The position numbers were made by a program, and so were the translations under genes. A model generated the notes under the pieces. It was not told the DNA's origin. It was given only the letters and a program-made list of their open reading frames with translations, and made no database searches. From Bradyrhizobium sp. ISRA464 (GTDB taxonomy: Bacteria > Pseudomonadota > Alphaproteobacteria > Rhizobiales > Xanthobacteraceae), in assembly GCF_029910095.1 (NCBI RefSeq), contig NZ_CP094526.1:2542001-2606000 (forward strand): 64,000 nt of DNA, written 5' to 3'. Shown in pieces: positions 52,131 through 60,964 of this stretch (position 1 is the stretch's first letter; each line of letters begins with the position of its first letter).

Positions 52131-52214
52131 CCGTTATTGCGAGGAGCGTCAGCGACGAAGCAATCCATCTCTCCCGTGCGGTGATATGGATTGCTTCCCT
52201 TCGCTCGCAATGAC
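52131..52214. repeat. Dispersed hairpin repeat (TCATTGCGAG family), copy 2
   Basis: Outer arms CGTTATTGCGAG and CTCGCAATGACG and inner arms GAAGCAATCCAT and ATGGATTGCTTC match the copy at 13009-13096. It occupies most of the gap between the alcohol dehydrogenase and the following dehydrogenase gene. Confidence 0.85.
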
Positions 52215-52250
52215 GAAAACATCTTTCTCCGCTCAACCCAAGGGAATCCC

Positions 52251-53333
52251 ATGTCCGCCAACAACGCATTCCATATCGCCGTCCTCGGCGGTGACGGCAT
52301 CGGCCCGGAGGTGATGGCGCCCGCGCTCGAGGTCCTGCGGAGGATCGAGGCGACGACCGGTCTGAAATTCCGCTTCACCGAGGCGCCGGCCGGCGCGGGC
52401 CATTACAAGGAAACCGGCAAGTCGATGCCGGACAGCACGATCAGGCTGTGCGAGGAGGCCGACGCGATCCTCTTGGGCGCCTGCGGCCTGCCGTCGGTAC
52501 GCTACCCCGACAATACCGAGATCGCGCCGCAGATAGAACTGCGCATGATCTTCGACCTCTATGCCGGCGTGCGCCCGGCACGGTTGATCCCGGGCGTCTC
52601 GAGCTCGATCGTCGGCGCCGATCAGAAGGGAATCGACCTCGTCGTGATCAGGGAATCCACCGAAGGCCTGTTCGCTTCGATGGGCAAGGGCGTCGTCACC
52701 GACAGCGAGGCGCGCGAGACGATGGTGATCACGCGCCGGACCTCGGAACGGCTGTTCGAATTCTCGTTCCGGCTCGCCGAACGCCGCAAGGCGCGCGGCC
52801 GCGTGGGCGGCGGGCTGACCTGCGTCGACAAGGCGAACGTGTTCAAGGCGTTCGCTTTCTTCCGCGAGATCTTCGACGAGACAGCGAAGCGTCATCCCGA
52901 CGTCCGGGCCGATCACCTCTATATCGATGCGACCGCTGCCGCGTTGGTGAAGCGCCCGTGGGACTTCGACGTCATGGTCACGGAAAACATGTTCGGCGAC
53001 ATCCTCTCCGACCTCGCCGCCGGCCTGATCGGCGGCATGGGCATGGCGCCGTCGGCCGACATCGGCGATCGCTACGCGGTCTTCCAGCCGTGCCACGGCA
53101 CCGCGCCCGACATCATGGGGCAGGGTAAGGCCAATCCGACCGCGATGATCCTGTCGGCGGCGATGATGCTGGATTGGCTTGCCGACAGGCATGATCTGGA
53201 CAGCGTGGCCGCCGCCGGCGAGCGGATCGAACGCGCGGTCGACAAGGTCTATGCCGAGGGCATCAAGCCGTTCGAGTTCGGCGGCCGCAACGGCACTGCC
53301 GATGTCGCGAAGGCGGTGCTGGCGGCGCTATAG
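52251..53333 (+). CDS. Isocitrate/isopropylmalate dehydrogenase family protein
   Basis: A 360-residue NAD(P)-dependent beta-decarboxylating dehydrogenase. The opening [13 protein letters not shown], the [16 protein letters not shown] loop and the metal-binding [19 protein letters not shown] block are clear. Sequence subgroup resembles the tartrate/3-isopropylmalate-like branch rather than biosynthetic LeuB, because the ESTEGLF phosphorylation-loop region differs. ATG 52251. A strong rho-independent terminator follows at 53345-53369. Confidence 0.87.
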   Translation: MSANNAFHIAVLGGDGIGPEVMAPALEVLRRIEATTGLKFRFTEAPAGAGHYKETGKSMPDSTIRLCEEADAILLGACGLPSVRYPDNTEIAPQIELRMIFDLYAGVRPARLIPGVSSSIVGADQKGIDLVVIRESTEGLFASMGKGVVTDSEARETMVITRRTSERLFEFSFRLAERRKARGRVGGGLTCVDKANVFKAFAFFREIFDETAKRHPDVRADHLYIDATAAALVKRPWDFDVMVTENMFGDILSDLAAGLIGGMGMAPSADIGDRYAVFQPCHGTAPDIMGQGKANPTAMILSAAMMLDWLADRHDLDSVAAAGERIERAVDKVYAEGIKPFEFGGRNGTADVAKAVLAAL

Positions 53334-53344
53334 TCTTTATCAGG

Positions 53345-53369
53345 GAGGGGGCCGAAGCCTCCTCTTTTT
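53345..53369 (+). terminator. Rho-independent terminator
   Basis: GAGGGGGC-CGAA-GCCTCCTC, an eight-base stem with one G-T pair and a tetraloop, is followed by TTTTT. It lies 11 bases after the stop of the dehydrogenase gene. It is the clearest intrinsic terminator in the window. Confidence 0.85.
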
Positions 53370-53376
53370 CCGGTCG

Positions 53377-53658
53377 TCAGTAACCCCACCGCCATCCCGG
53401 GTGACGCCACCGCCACCCCGGGTGACGCCATCGCCAGCCCGGGCGAGGCCCGCCATAGGCATACGCGCCATAGTAGTTCGGACGCCACCAGCAGTGGCCC
53501 CGGGGGCCGCAGACCCAGCGCACCTGGTTGACATTCGCAGCCTGGCCAGTGATCAGCTTGGCCTGGGGGAGTCCATTGGGCATTGCCGAAGCTGAGCCGG
53601 ATACGAGCACCGCACATCCCAGAGCGGCCAGTCCCATAACCGCAAGCTTTAGTTTCAT
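53377..53658 (-). CDS. Small exported protein with Trp-rich heptad tail
   Basis: A 93-residue protein with a signal peptide (residues 1-25, ASA cleavage) and a C-terminal tail of three PGWRWRH-like heptads. The middle segment CGPRGHCWWRPN resembles the GCG_CRPN-type secreted proteins of Bradyrhizobium, whose function is unknown. ATG 53658 is preceded by gagga; the GTG at 53667 is less likely. Confidence 0.75.
   Translation of the reverse strand: MKLKLAVMGLAALGCAVLVSGSASAMPNGLPQAKLITGQAANVNQVRWVCGPRGHCWWRPNYYGAYAYGGPRPGWRWRHPGWRWRHPGWRWGY
53380..53442. repeat. Three tandem 21-base repeats inside the small exported protein gene
   Basis: Bases 53380-53400, 53401-53421 and 53422-53442 are three copies that differ at a few positions and encode the heptads PGWRWGY, PGWRWRH and PGWRWRH. 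Copy number could vary between strains. Confidence 0.85.
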
Positions 53659-53845
53659 TGCAGTCACTCCTCGGTTGCAGACTTGGAGAACTTCCGTGAG
53701 ATCAATTGGTTGCTATGGCGAAATGCAGGTTGAAGGAATTAATCTTCCTGAACATCGGTTCAGCCGCGGCAAGCGACTCTGAGTCAGCGTCCGCGTTGTT
53801 GCGCGATCAATTCCCGTTTCGGTGCAATTGACGGAACGAATCCGT

Positions 53846-55177
53846 CTACTGGGCAAGATGCGCGGCCAGCGGATGGTCGGCGGCCTTGTTGAAGAAAGCG
53901 GCTTCCTCGGCGGTGGCCTCGAGGAGCTGCTGGTCCTGGTCGTAGACGTCGTTGCGGAATTGGATGGTCCGGTCCTTCGTCATCCACGCCGTGAGGTAGA
54001 TCCATGCCACCGGAACCTTCTTCAGCATGCGGATGTCCTGCCGCTGTCCGGTGGCGATTGCCGCATCGATGGCGGCGCGCGTCCACTGCGGCTGGTCCTT
54101 GAGCAGCCATGCCGCGAGATCGCGGACATTGTCGACGCGCGAGCAGCCATGCGAATCGAAGCGATAGTCCTCGCTGAACAGGCTGCGCTGGTTGGTGTCG
54201 TGCATGTAGACTGAATAGGAGTTCGGCATGTCGATCTTGACCGCGCCGAGCGCATTCCACGTACCGCTCTGCTGTCGCACCGTGACGTTCGGCGCCGACC
54301 AGTCCACCGAACGCGGATCGATCTGGTTGTCGTGGGCGTCGAGCACGTCCATGTGCATGCGCGACAGATAGGTCGGGTCCTTGCGCATATGCGCCGCGAT
54401 CTCGGTCTTCGTGATCGACGACGGCACCGTCCAGGTCGGATTGAGGATGATGTCGGTGATCTCGGACGTCAGAGTCGGCGAAGGCTTCTCGGTCTTGCCG
54501 ACGATGACGCGATAGCGTCGCACGACCTTGTCGTCCTCGACCGCCTCGGCGAAGGTGGCGGGAATGTTGACGACGACGTAGCGCTGGCCGAACTGGAAAT
54601 CCATCTGGGCGAGCCGCTCCAGCGAGGCCTCGATCTGCTTGATCCGCTTCTGCACGGGGACGTTGAGCGCGGCCAGCGTCCGCGGCGTCACCGTGCCGGT
54701 CGCTGCCAGACCGTGGCGTGCCTGGAAGTGCTTCACCGCCTCGGCCATCACCTCGTCAAAGGCGCCGCTGGCCCTGTCGGCGGCGAGGTCGCCGGTGATG
54801 ATCAGACGCTTGCGCAAGAGATCGTCGTTGGCGCCCGGAACGCCCAATGCGAATTTCGCGTCCGCCGGGATCGTGGGCCAACCGCCACGGGCGGCGAGAT
54901 CGGAATAAGCCGTCAGCGCTTCGCGAATCCGTTGCGCGCTGCCCGTGTCGTAGGTCGGCTCGCGCGACAGCGCGAGCGCGGCGGCCGACCGCGTTTCGGC
55001 AGCCGAAGTGGGTGCGGCCGGCTTGGCCTGGTTTGACGGCGTGGTCGCCGTCGCCGCAGCCGGCGCAGTGTGATGAGGCGGGACCGCCGCGGCCGGACCG
55101 GGCGCGCCGGCGGTTTGGGCAACTGCCGGCAGAGCCGCGAGCATCGTGGCCATGGCGACGAGTGTCACTCTCTGCAT
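53846..55177 (-). CDS. L,D-transpeptidase, YcbB/LdtD type
   Basis: A 443-residue periplasmic enzyme that forms 3-3 cross-links in peptidoglycan or anchors proteins to it. It has a signal peptide (residues 1-20), an Ala/Pro/Thr-rich linker to about residue 65, a peptidoglycan-binding-like domain (about 137-175) and a YkuD domain with the catalytic motif SHGCSRV (H343, C345). The start is ATG 55177. It is monocistronic. Confidence 0.92.
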   Translation of the reverse strand: MQRVTLVAMATMLAALPAVAQTAGAPGPAAAVPPHHTAPAAATATTPSNQAKPAAPTSAAETRSAAALALSREPTYDTGSAQRIREALTAYSDLAARGGWPTIPADAKFALGVPGANDDLLRKRLIITGDLAADRASGAFDEVMAEAVKHFQARHGLAATGTVTPRTLAALNVPVQKRIKQIEASLERLAQMDFQFGQRYVVVNIPATFAEAVEDDKVVRRYRVIVGKTEKPSPTLTSEITDIILNPTWTVPSSITKTEIAAHMRKDPTYLSRMHMDVLDAHDNQIDPRSVDWSAPNVTVRQQSGTWNALGAVKIDMPNSYSVYMHDTNQRSLFSEDYRFDSHGCSRVDNVRDLAAWLLKDQPQWTRAAIDAAIATGQRQDIRMLKKVPVAWIYLTAWMTKDRTIQFRNDVYDQDQQLLEATAEEAAFFNKAADHPLAAHLAQ

Positions 55178-55330
55178 ATCGCGTTTCCCCGGACCGCGGC
55201 GCGTGCGTCGAAATCGGAAAGCCTGGCCTCCGGCCCGACGAACGCTGGGGCGGCACATTCGTACGGAGGCGATGATCTATCCCAAGACCGTTGCGTCTTG
55301 ATTAAGTTTTGGTTTCCGCCCCCTGCGTTG

Positions 55331-55462
55331 CCGTAATCTTCTCGCCGCGCTGGGGCTGCAGTGTTGCCGGCATCGACGCCGGATGGTTTTGCGGCCTACA
55401 TCAAGGCAGAGACCGAGCGCTGGGCCATGATCGTGCAGAGGTCCGGCGCCCCGATCCAGTAG
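55331..55462 (+). pseudogene. Remnant of a Bug/TctC binding-protein gene (C-terminal end)
   Basis: Bases 55364-55462 translate to LPASTPDGFAAYIKAETERW and on to a stop after SGAPIQ. This is the characteristic C-terminus of tripartite tricarboxylate transporter binding proteins (Bug family). Weak similarity continues upstream only after a one-base shift (about 55331-55363, ALGLQ). The rest of the gene is gone. It sits in a 445-base gap that otherwise contains only a hairpin. Confidence 0.72.
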
Positions 55463-55466
55463 CGTC

Positions 55467-55485
55467 GGCGCAAGAAAAAAGCGCC
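55467..55485. terminator. Hairpin behind the Bug remnant
   Basis: GGCGC-AAGAAAAAA-GCGCC: five-base stem with an A-rich loop directly after the remnant stop. It may be the surviving terminator of the lost gene. Confidence 0.45.
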
Positions 55486-55622
55486 GCCATTCACGATGGC
55501 AGCGCTTCGATGGTCTCCGAGCCCAGCCCGCGGATCGCGTGTCGCGGCGGTCGGTTGCCGGCCGAATCCGCTCAAGCTGGTCGATCGCGTCCACGGCGCC
55601 GCGATCTGACGTTGAGTGTCGC

Positions 55623-56018
55623 TCAGTCCTCGTTGGCGGCGATCGATTCCATCAGCGACACCAGCTGGCGCTGAACGGTCTGATCCTTGATCTTGCTGTA
55701 GGCGCGCAGCAACCGCAGGCTGAAGGCGCTGTCGAGGAACAGGAGGCTCTCGACTTCGCGAGCCTTGTTGTCACCGTCGTAGAAGAAGGTCACAGGCACA
55801 TCGAGCGCGGTCGCAATCTGCTGAAGGCGGGCAGCGCCCACGCGATTGACGCCCTTCTCGTACTTCTGGACCTGCTGGAAGCTGACGCCGAGCTTGTCGC
55901 CGAGTTCGGCCTGCGAAATCTTCTGCTCCACACGCCGTAGGCGGATCCGCTTGCCCAACTCGATGTCAGGTTTGCCGGCACTGCGCTGCTTCATCTTCTT
56001 TGCTGCTGATCTGTTCAT
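55623..56018 (-). CDS. XRE-family helix-turn-helix regulator
   Basis: A 131-residue regulator. The HTH_3 domain (LGKRIRLRRVEQKISQAELGDKLGVSFQQVQKYEKG, about residues 20-55) is well conserved. The C-terminal part, with FFYDGDN and a helical tail, is typical of a widespread alphaproteobacterial group. I prefer ATG 56018 (aagga upstream) to 56078, which lacks a ribosome site. The target genes are unknown. Confidence 0.88.
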   Translation of the reverse strand: MNRSAAKKMKQRSAGKPDIELGKRIRLRRVEQKISQAELGDKLGVSFQQVQKYEKGVNRVGAARLQQIATALDVPVTFFYDGDNKAREVESLLFLDSAFSLRLLRAYSKIKDQTVQRQLVSLMESIAANED

Positions 56019-56583
56019 TCTGGTGACCCGTCCTTCAATCGGGAAGCCCTGGCCCGGATAGGTCAGGGATTCGTCCATGATGTACCGCGTTAAGTTTCGT
56101 GTGGACCGTCAGTTCGTCGTGAGAACCACGAAAATCCAAGAAGACCGCGGGATTGTATCCAAACGCATTCGCGCATTTGGAGACACCCTAGTAACGGCGC
56201 TCTCGACTACCTGAAGTCGATTGCGCCAAGGTGTCTGTCGACACCCCGCCCTCTACATTTGGCAAAATATTGACCGAACCACAACTAGCGCGAGTTTGAT
56301 CGTAACAGATTTTGCGAATGCTTACCGGGCGGCAATGATATGTTACCCGTATTTCTACGGGCCGAAACTATTGTACGGGCATCGAGGATTGGATGCAACC
56401 CCTGCTGGTGCGGTCGCGGATCACGAAGGCCGGCGCAGTTGCGCGGGACGGCCCCCTTCGACAGAGTTTGACGTAAGTGCAAGTCAGGCTTTCGGAATGT
56501 TGCTGGACAATTGCCCAAAAGTTCTCGATCATCGGTAAGAGATGGACGCCTACCACAAGCCGGCGAATTCTTGCGGAGAGGCA
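56019..56583. other. Noncoding region of about 565 bases with a strong hairpin
   Basis: No convincing protein gene. Composition is clearly more AT-rich than the surroundings from about 56190 to 56400. CCCGTA-TTTC-TACGGG (56346-56361) is a perfect stem-loop, and CGACT-ACCTGA-AGTCG lies near 56205-56220. The region could contain long promoters or a small RNA; nothing in the sequence decides this. Confidence 0.4.
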
Positions 56584-56898
56584 ATGAAGCGAAAGAGGGA
56601 GCCACCTTGGCTCGACCTCAGGGCTTCGGGAGTGGACGATATGCCGGTCGCAAGCACGGAAGAACGGTTGCTGGCGCTGCTAGCGACCTTGGAAGAATGT
56701 CAGACATTTCTGGTCGACCGGGCGAACGCGGAGACCGCGCGACTGCTGTCGCTTGCCATCCTTGAGCTTCGGATGGAACTGCATAAGGTCACGGACTCCG
56801 AGCTGAAGGCCTTGTGTGACATGGTGGCGTCGGAGAGGCAGTTGCAGGAGCCGGCCACAGCCAGGCGGTTCCCGCCATATCTGAAGCTCGTCAAGTAG
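56584..56898 (+). CDS. Small hypothetical protein
   Basis: A 104-residue, probably helical soluble protein (ALLATLEECQTFLVDRANAETARLL region). I recognise no domain. ATG 56584 has a good ggagagg site, and the composition looks coding. An upstream in-frame start at 56542 would add 14 residues. It is convergent with the dctA-like gene. Confidence 0.65.
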   Translation: MKRKREPPWLDLRASGVDDMPVASTEERLLALLATLEECQTFLVDRANAETARLLSLAILELRMELHKVTDSELKALCDMVASERQLQEPATARRFPPYLKLVK

Positions 56899-56913
56899 CG
56901 CTCAATCGGCGGT

Positions 56914-56937
56914 GGCGCGCCCCGCGCGGGGGGCGCC
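56914..56937. terminator. GC-rich hairpin between convergent genes
   Basis: GGCGCGCCCC-GCGC-GGGGGGCGCC, a ten-base stem with one mismatch, in the 51-base gap between the small hypothetical gene and the dctA-like gene. No T-run. Probably a bidirectional terminator. Confidence 0.5.
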
Positions 56938-56949
56938 ATGCCGCGCGCC

Positions 56950-58269
56950 TCAGCCCGCGGTCACATCCACCGTCTCGGTGCCGTCGAGCACGCGGCGGGC
57001 CTGGTCGCGGTCCAGATCGCCCTCCCATGCGGCAACCACGACGGTCGCCACGCAGTTGCCGATCAGGTTGCCGACCGCGCGCGCCATGCCGATGAACCAG
57101 TCGACCGAAAGCACCAGCACGAGGCCGATCGCGGGAATGCTCGGCACCGCGTTCAGCGTTGCCGCCAGGATGACGATCGCCGAGCCCGGCACGCCATGCG
57201 CGCCTTTCGAGGTGATCAGCGACACGCCGAGCACCAGGAGCAGGTCGCCGAATGACAGCGGCGTGTTGGTCGCCTGTGCGATGAACACGACGGCCAGCGT
57301 CAGGTAGATCGAGAAGGCGTCGAGGTTGAAGGAGTAGCCGGTCGGGATCACGAGGCCGACCACCGAATCCTTGATGCCGAGCCGTTCCAGCTTGCGCATG
57401 GCCTGCGGCAGTACCGCGTCGGAGGAGGCGGTCGCGAGCACGATCATCAGCTCCTCGCGCAGGTAGGCGAGGAATTTGAGGATGTTCACGCCGGCAAGCG
57501 CCATCACGGCACCGAGCACGCCGAGCACGAAAATCGCGACCGAAACGTAGAACAGCGCGACCAGCGACAGGAGCTGCTTCAGCGAGCCGACGCCATATTT
57601 GCCGACGGTATAGGCGACCGCGCCGAGCACGCCGATCGGCGCGAACCGCACGATGAGGCCCATGGCGCGGAACAGCACGGTCGAGAGCGCGTCGATGAAG
57701 GAGGAGATCTTCTCGCCCTTTTCACCGCCGACCAGGGCCAGGCTGACGCCGAAGATGATGGCGAAGAACAGCACCTGTAGCACGTCGTTGCGCGACAGCG
57801 CATCGAAGGAGGTGGTCGGGATGATGTTGAGCAGGAAGCTGCCGATGCCTTCGCCCTTCAGCTTCTGGGCATTGCCGGCATAGCTGCCGAGCGCCTTGGC
57901 ATCGAGCGTGGAGGTGTCGATGTTCATGCCGTGGCCGGGCCCGAACAGATAGGCGAGCAGCAGCCCGACCACGAGCGCGACCGTCGTCATCGCCTCGAAA
58001 TAGACCAGCGCCTTGACACCGACGCGTCCGACCTTCTTCAGGTCGCCGGCGCCCGCGATGCCGTGCACCACGACGCAGAACACGATCGGCGCCACGATCA
58101 TCGAGATCAGCTTCAGGAAGGCGTCGCTGAAGATCTTCAACCCGATGGCGAAATCGGGCGCGGCCACGCCGATGATGATGCCGAGCAGGAGCGCGGCCAG
58201 CACCTGAACGAAAAGCGAGGTGTAAAGCGGCTTGCGCGTCTCGGCGACTGCGGTTGCGATGGTCGACAT
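56950..58269 (-). CDS. dctA: C4-dicarboxylate transporter, DctA type
   Basis: A 439-residue DAACS-family symporter with about eight helices and two re-entrant loops. Family strings are LKLISMIVAPIVFCVVVHGIA and VIPTGYSFNLDAFSIYLTLAVVFIAQAT. The latter normally reads NLDGTSIY, so two ligand-loop residues differ (G to A, T to F); the serine-rich loop is SSDAVLPQAM rather than SSEAALP. It may prefer another dicarboxylate or organic acid. ATG 58269 follows gaggggga. No dctBD genes lie beside it. Confidence 0.88.
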   Translation of the reverse strand: MSTIATAVAETRKPLYTSLFVQVLAALLLGIIIGVAAPDFAIGLKIFSDAFLKLISMIVAPIVFCVVVHGIAGAGDLKKVGRVGVKALVYFEAMTTVALVVGLLLAYLFGPGHGMNIDTSTLDAKALGSYAGNAQKLKGEGIGSFLLNIIPTTSFDALSRNDVLQVLFFAIIFGVSLALVGGEKGEKISSFIDALSTVLFRAMGLIVRFAPIGVLGAVAYTVGKYGVGSLKQLLSLVALFYVSVAIFVLGVLGAVMALAGVNILKFLAYLREELMIVLATASSDAVLPQAMRKLERLGIKDSVVGLVIPTGYSFNLDAFSIYLTLAVVFIAQATNTPLSFGDLLLVLGVSLITSKGAHGVPGSAIVILAATLNAVPSIPAIGLVLVLSVDWFIGMARAVGNLIGNCVATVVVAAWEGDLDRDQARRVLDGTETVDVTAG

Positions 58270-58519
58270 GTCTTCCCCCTCGATTTGGGCTGGCCCGGAA
58301 CCCCGCTCCAGCTTAGCAACTTGCGTGCCAGAATGTCGCGTGATCCGACGTTTCGGCTTTGCCCGAAACCTGCCCGCTGCATCGCAGCAGGCCGCGCAAG
58401 CCATTCCGTAGTTGAATGGCATCAGTTCAGTCAGGAAAGAAGCGGAAAATCCGCCGGGGAGCGGCCGACTGCCAGGAGAGCGCCGCGGCGCTCGGCGCGC
58501 GCCGCGGCATGGCGTCGTC

Positions 58520-59794
58520 TCAGAGATTGCTTTCGGTGATCGCCGCGTAGACCATCGTGCGCAGCTCGCGCCGCAGCGGATAGGCGCTCGACGGCAGCAC
58601 CTGGGTCATGAAGATGGTGATGAGCTCTTCGGCCGGATCGATGAAGAACGACGTCGTTGCGGCGCCGCCCCAGTTGAATTCGCCGGGGCTGCCCGCGATC
58701 AGCGTCTGCGCCGGGTTCATCGTGACGGCGAAGCCGAGGCCGAATCCGATGCCGTTATAGGCCGCCTCGCTGAACATCGAGCGCGACATCGCCGGCAAGT
58801 CGACGCCACCGGGCAGATGGTTCGAGGTCATCAGCTTCAGCGTCTTCGGGCCGATCAGCCTGATGCCGCCGAGCTCGCCGCCGTTGATCAGCGCCCGGCA
58901 GAAGGTGAGGTAGTCGGCCGCGGTCGAGCACAGCCCGCCGCCGCCCGAGATCAGCGAGGGCGGCGAGAGGAATGAGCTGGTGGCCGGGTCGTCCTGCAGC
59001 GTGAGCGTGCCCTTGCGCTCGGCGGCGAGCGGGTTGAAGCCGCCCTGCGGATCGGCGGAGTAACAGGCGGCCAGACGATGCGCCTTGTCGGCCGGCACGA
59101 AGAAGTCGGTGTCGTTCATGCCGAGCGGCTTGAAGATGCGCTCCTTGAGGAACTGCGCGAACGGCTGGCCCGAGATCTTGCCGACGAGGTAGCCGAGCAC
59201 GTCGGTCGAAACGGAGTAATTCCAGGCCTCGCCCGGCGAGAACTCCAGCGGGATCTTCGCCAGATCCTCGATCATGCTGTCGAGCGTGCCGGCCTTGACG
59301 ACCTCGCCGATCTTCTTTTCGCGATAGGCCGCGTCCACATTGGAGCGCTGCTGGAAGCCGTAAGTGAGGCCGGAGGTGTGGCGCAACAGGTCGACGATCA
59401 GCATCGGCCGCGACGGCGGGCGGGTGAGGAAGGCCGGCGGGGTGCCGGCGGCGAACACGCCGAGGTTCTTCCATTCGGGGATGTACTTGGCGACCGGCTC
59501 GTCGATCGCGACGCGGCCTTCCTCGACCAGCATCATGAAGGCAACCGATGTGATCGGCTTGGTCATCGAATAGATGCGGAAGATGGTGTCGTCCTTGACC
59601 GGCACCTTGCGCTCGAGATCGGCAAAGCCCTGCACCGTGGAATGGACGAGCTTGCCGCGGCGGTGGATCAGGAGCTGCGTCCCGGGAAAGCGGCCGGACT
59701 CGATGTAGCGGCTCTTCAGATGCGCTTCGAGGCGGTTGAGCGCGGCGGTCGACATTCCCGCGGATTCGGGGGAGGCAAGGGTAGGGGCTGACAT
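58520..59794 (-). CDS. Serine hydrolase, beta-lactamase/EstB family
   Basis: A 424-residue class C beta-lactamase-fold protein. The catalytic pair S76-x-x-K79 (SMTK) and Y193 (NYSVS) are present. Typical functions in this family are esterases or D-aminopeptidases rather than antibiotic resistance. No signal peptide is seen, supporting a cytoplasmic esterase. ATG 59794 with gagaag upstream. It is divergent from the intradiol dioxygenase gene across 144 bases. Confidence 0.9.
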   Translation of the reverse strand: MSAPTLASPESAGMSTAALNRLEAHLKSRYIESGRFPGTQLLIHRRGKLVHSTVQGFADLERKVPVKDDTIFRIYSMTKPITSVAFMMLVEEGRVAIDEPVAKYIPEWKNLGVFAAGTPPAFLTRPPSRPMLIVDLLRHTSGLTYGFQQRSNVDAAYREKKIGEVVKAGTLDSMIEDLAKIPLEFSPGEAWNYSVSTDVLGYLVGKISGQPFAQFLKERIFKPLGMNDTDFFVPADKAHRLAACYSADPQGGFNPLAAERKGTLTLQDDPATSSFLSPPSLISGGGGLCSTAADYLTFCRALINGGELGGIRLIGPKTLKLMTSNHLPGGVDLPAMSRSMFSEAAYNGIGFGLGFAVTMNPAQTLIAGSPGEFNWGGAATTSFFIDPAEELITIFMTQVLPSSAYPLRRELRTMVYAAITESNL

Positions 59795-59938
59795 CAGGCT
59801 CTTCTCCGGCTGGCGAGTGCGCCTTGATAGCCGAAAAGTGTGTTCTGCACCAATCGGTCGCCGCTTACCTGCCCAGGGTTGGTGGTGTACGCTGGGACCT
59901 GCAATCGCGCCCCAAAGGGATCGCCAGGGAAACGCCAG

Positions 59939-60853
59939 ATGACCCAGTTCAACGACACCGAGCTCACCGCCGCCGTCATCCGCAGCTTCGACCAGACGCC
60001 CAGTCCGCGGGCCAAGTTCCTGCTGCAGGAACTGGTGAAGTCGCTGCACGACTATGTGCGCAAGACCGATCTCACCTTCGAGGAGTGGGACTACGCGATC
60101 GATTTCCTCACCCGCACCGGCCAGAAGTGCACCGACATCCGCCAGGAGTTCATCCTGCTCTCGGACGTGCTCGGCGTGTCGATGCTGGTCGACGCGGTCA
60201 ACCACCGCGATCGCGACGGCGCCACCGAGACCACGGTGCTCGGCCCGTTCTATGTCGGCGAGCACAAGGTGACGCCGCATGGCACCGACATTTCCGCGAA
60301 CCTGCCCGGCGAGCGCATGTTCGTGCAGAGCCGCGTCACCGACCTCAACGGCAAGCCGCTGGCCAATGTGCCGGTCGACGTCTGGCACGCGGACGACGAC
60401 GGCTTCTATGATTCGCAGAAGGCGAGCTACGCCACCGAAGGGCCATCATCGCGCGCGCGCTTCATCACCGATGCCGACGGCCGCTTCTATTTCCGCACCA
60501 TCCTGCCGTGCAGCTATCCGATCCCGACTGACGGTCCGGTCGGGCAGATGATCACGCAGACCAACCGCCACCCGATGCGGCCGGCGCATGTGCATTTCCT
60601 GGTCAATGCGAAGGGCTACGAGCCCCTGATCACGCACGTCTTCATCGATGGCGACAAATATATCGACTCCGACGTCGTGTTCGGCGTGAAGGACGAGTTG
60701 ATCGCCAAGGTCGAGCAGCGCAGCGATTCCGTGATGCCGGACGGCAAGACCACGGACGGTCCGTGGCATCTGATGACCTACGAATTCCACGTGAAGCCGG
60801 GCGGCGGAATGGCGCCCGCGCCGCTGGGCACGAAGGTCGCCGAGGACGCCTGA
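59939..60853 (+). CDS. Intradiol ring-cleavage dioxygenase (hydroxyquinol/catechol type)
   Basis: A 304-residue non-haem Fe(III) dioxygenase with the N-terminal helical dimerisation domain of catechol 1,2-dioxygenases. Ligands are Y157 (DGFYD), Y193 (CSYPIP), H217 and H219 (RPAHVHF). The VWHADDDGFYDSQ string favours the hydroxyquinol 1,2-dioxygenase branch. It cleaves the ring of an ortho-diol to a muconate or maleylacetate. No maleylacetate reductase or regulator accompanies it. Confidence 0.9.
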   Translation: MTQFNDTELTAAVIRSFDQTPSPRAKFLLQELVKSLHDYVRKTDLTFEEWDYAIDFLTRTGQKCTDIRQEFILLSDVLGVSMLVDAVNHRDRDGATETTVLGPFYVGEHKVTPHGTDISANLPGERMFVQSRVTDLNGKPLANVPVDVWHADDDGFYDSQKASYATEGPSSRARFITDADGRFYFRTILPCSYPIPTDGPVGQMITQTNRHPMRPAHVHFLVNAKGYEPLITHVFIDGDKYIDSDVVFGVKDELIAKVEQRSDSVMPDGKTTDGPWHLMTYEFHVKPGGGMAPAPLGTKVAEDA

Positions 60854-60964
60854 TTCAACGGCTTGAGCAAGGCCTGTGGCAGCGCGCAGGCTGCGGAGCA
60901 GGTCGGTCATCGTCTTGGTGCTTGCCGCGCGGCATAGTTCCGCGATGAACTGAACGCCTTTCCA

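Noticed and set aside
50123..53333. Recombination between the SBP_bac_5 pseudogene and the alcohol dehydrogenase because both end in ACGCCGTAAC
   Set aside because: The shared stretch is only about ten bases and easily occurs by chance at the end of GC-rich genes.
48803..53333. CoA-transferase, alcohol dehydrogenase and dehydrogenase as later steps of the nicotinate pathway (2-formylglutarate degradation)
   Set aside because: They are 37 kb away, have no matching operator, and are separated by pseudogenes and repeats. No sequence evidence links them.
58520..59794. Antibiotic-resistance beta-lactamase
   Set aside because: No signal peptide, and the sequence resembles EstB-type esterases of the class C fold.
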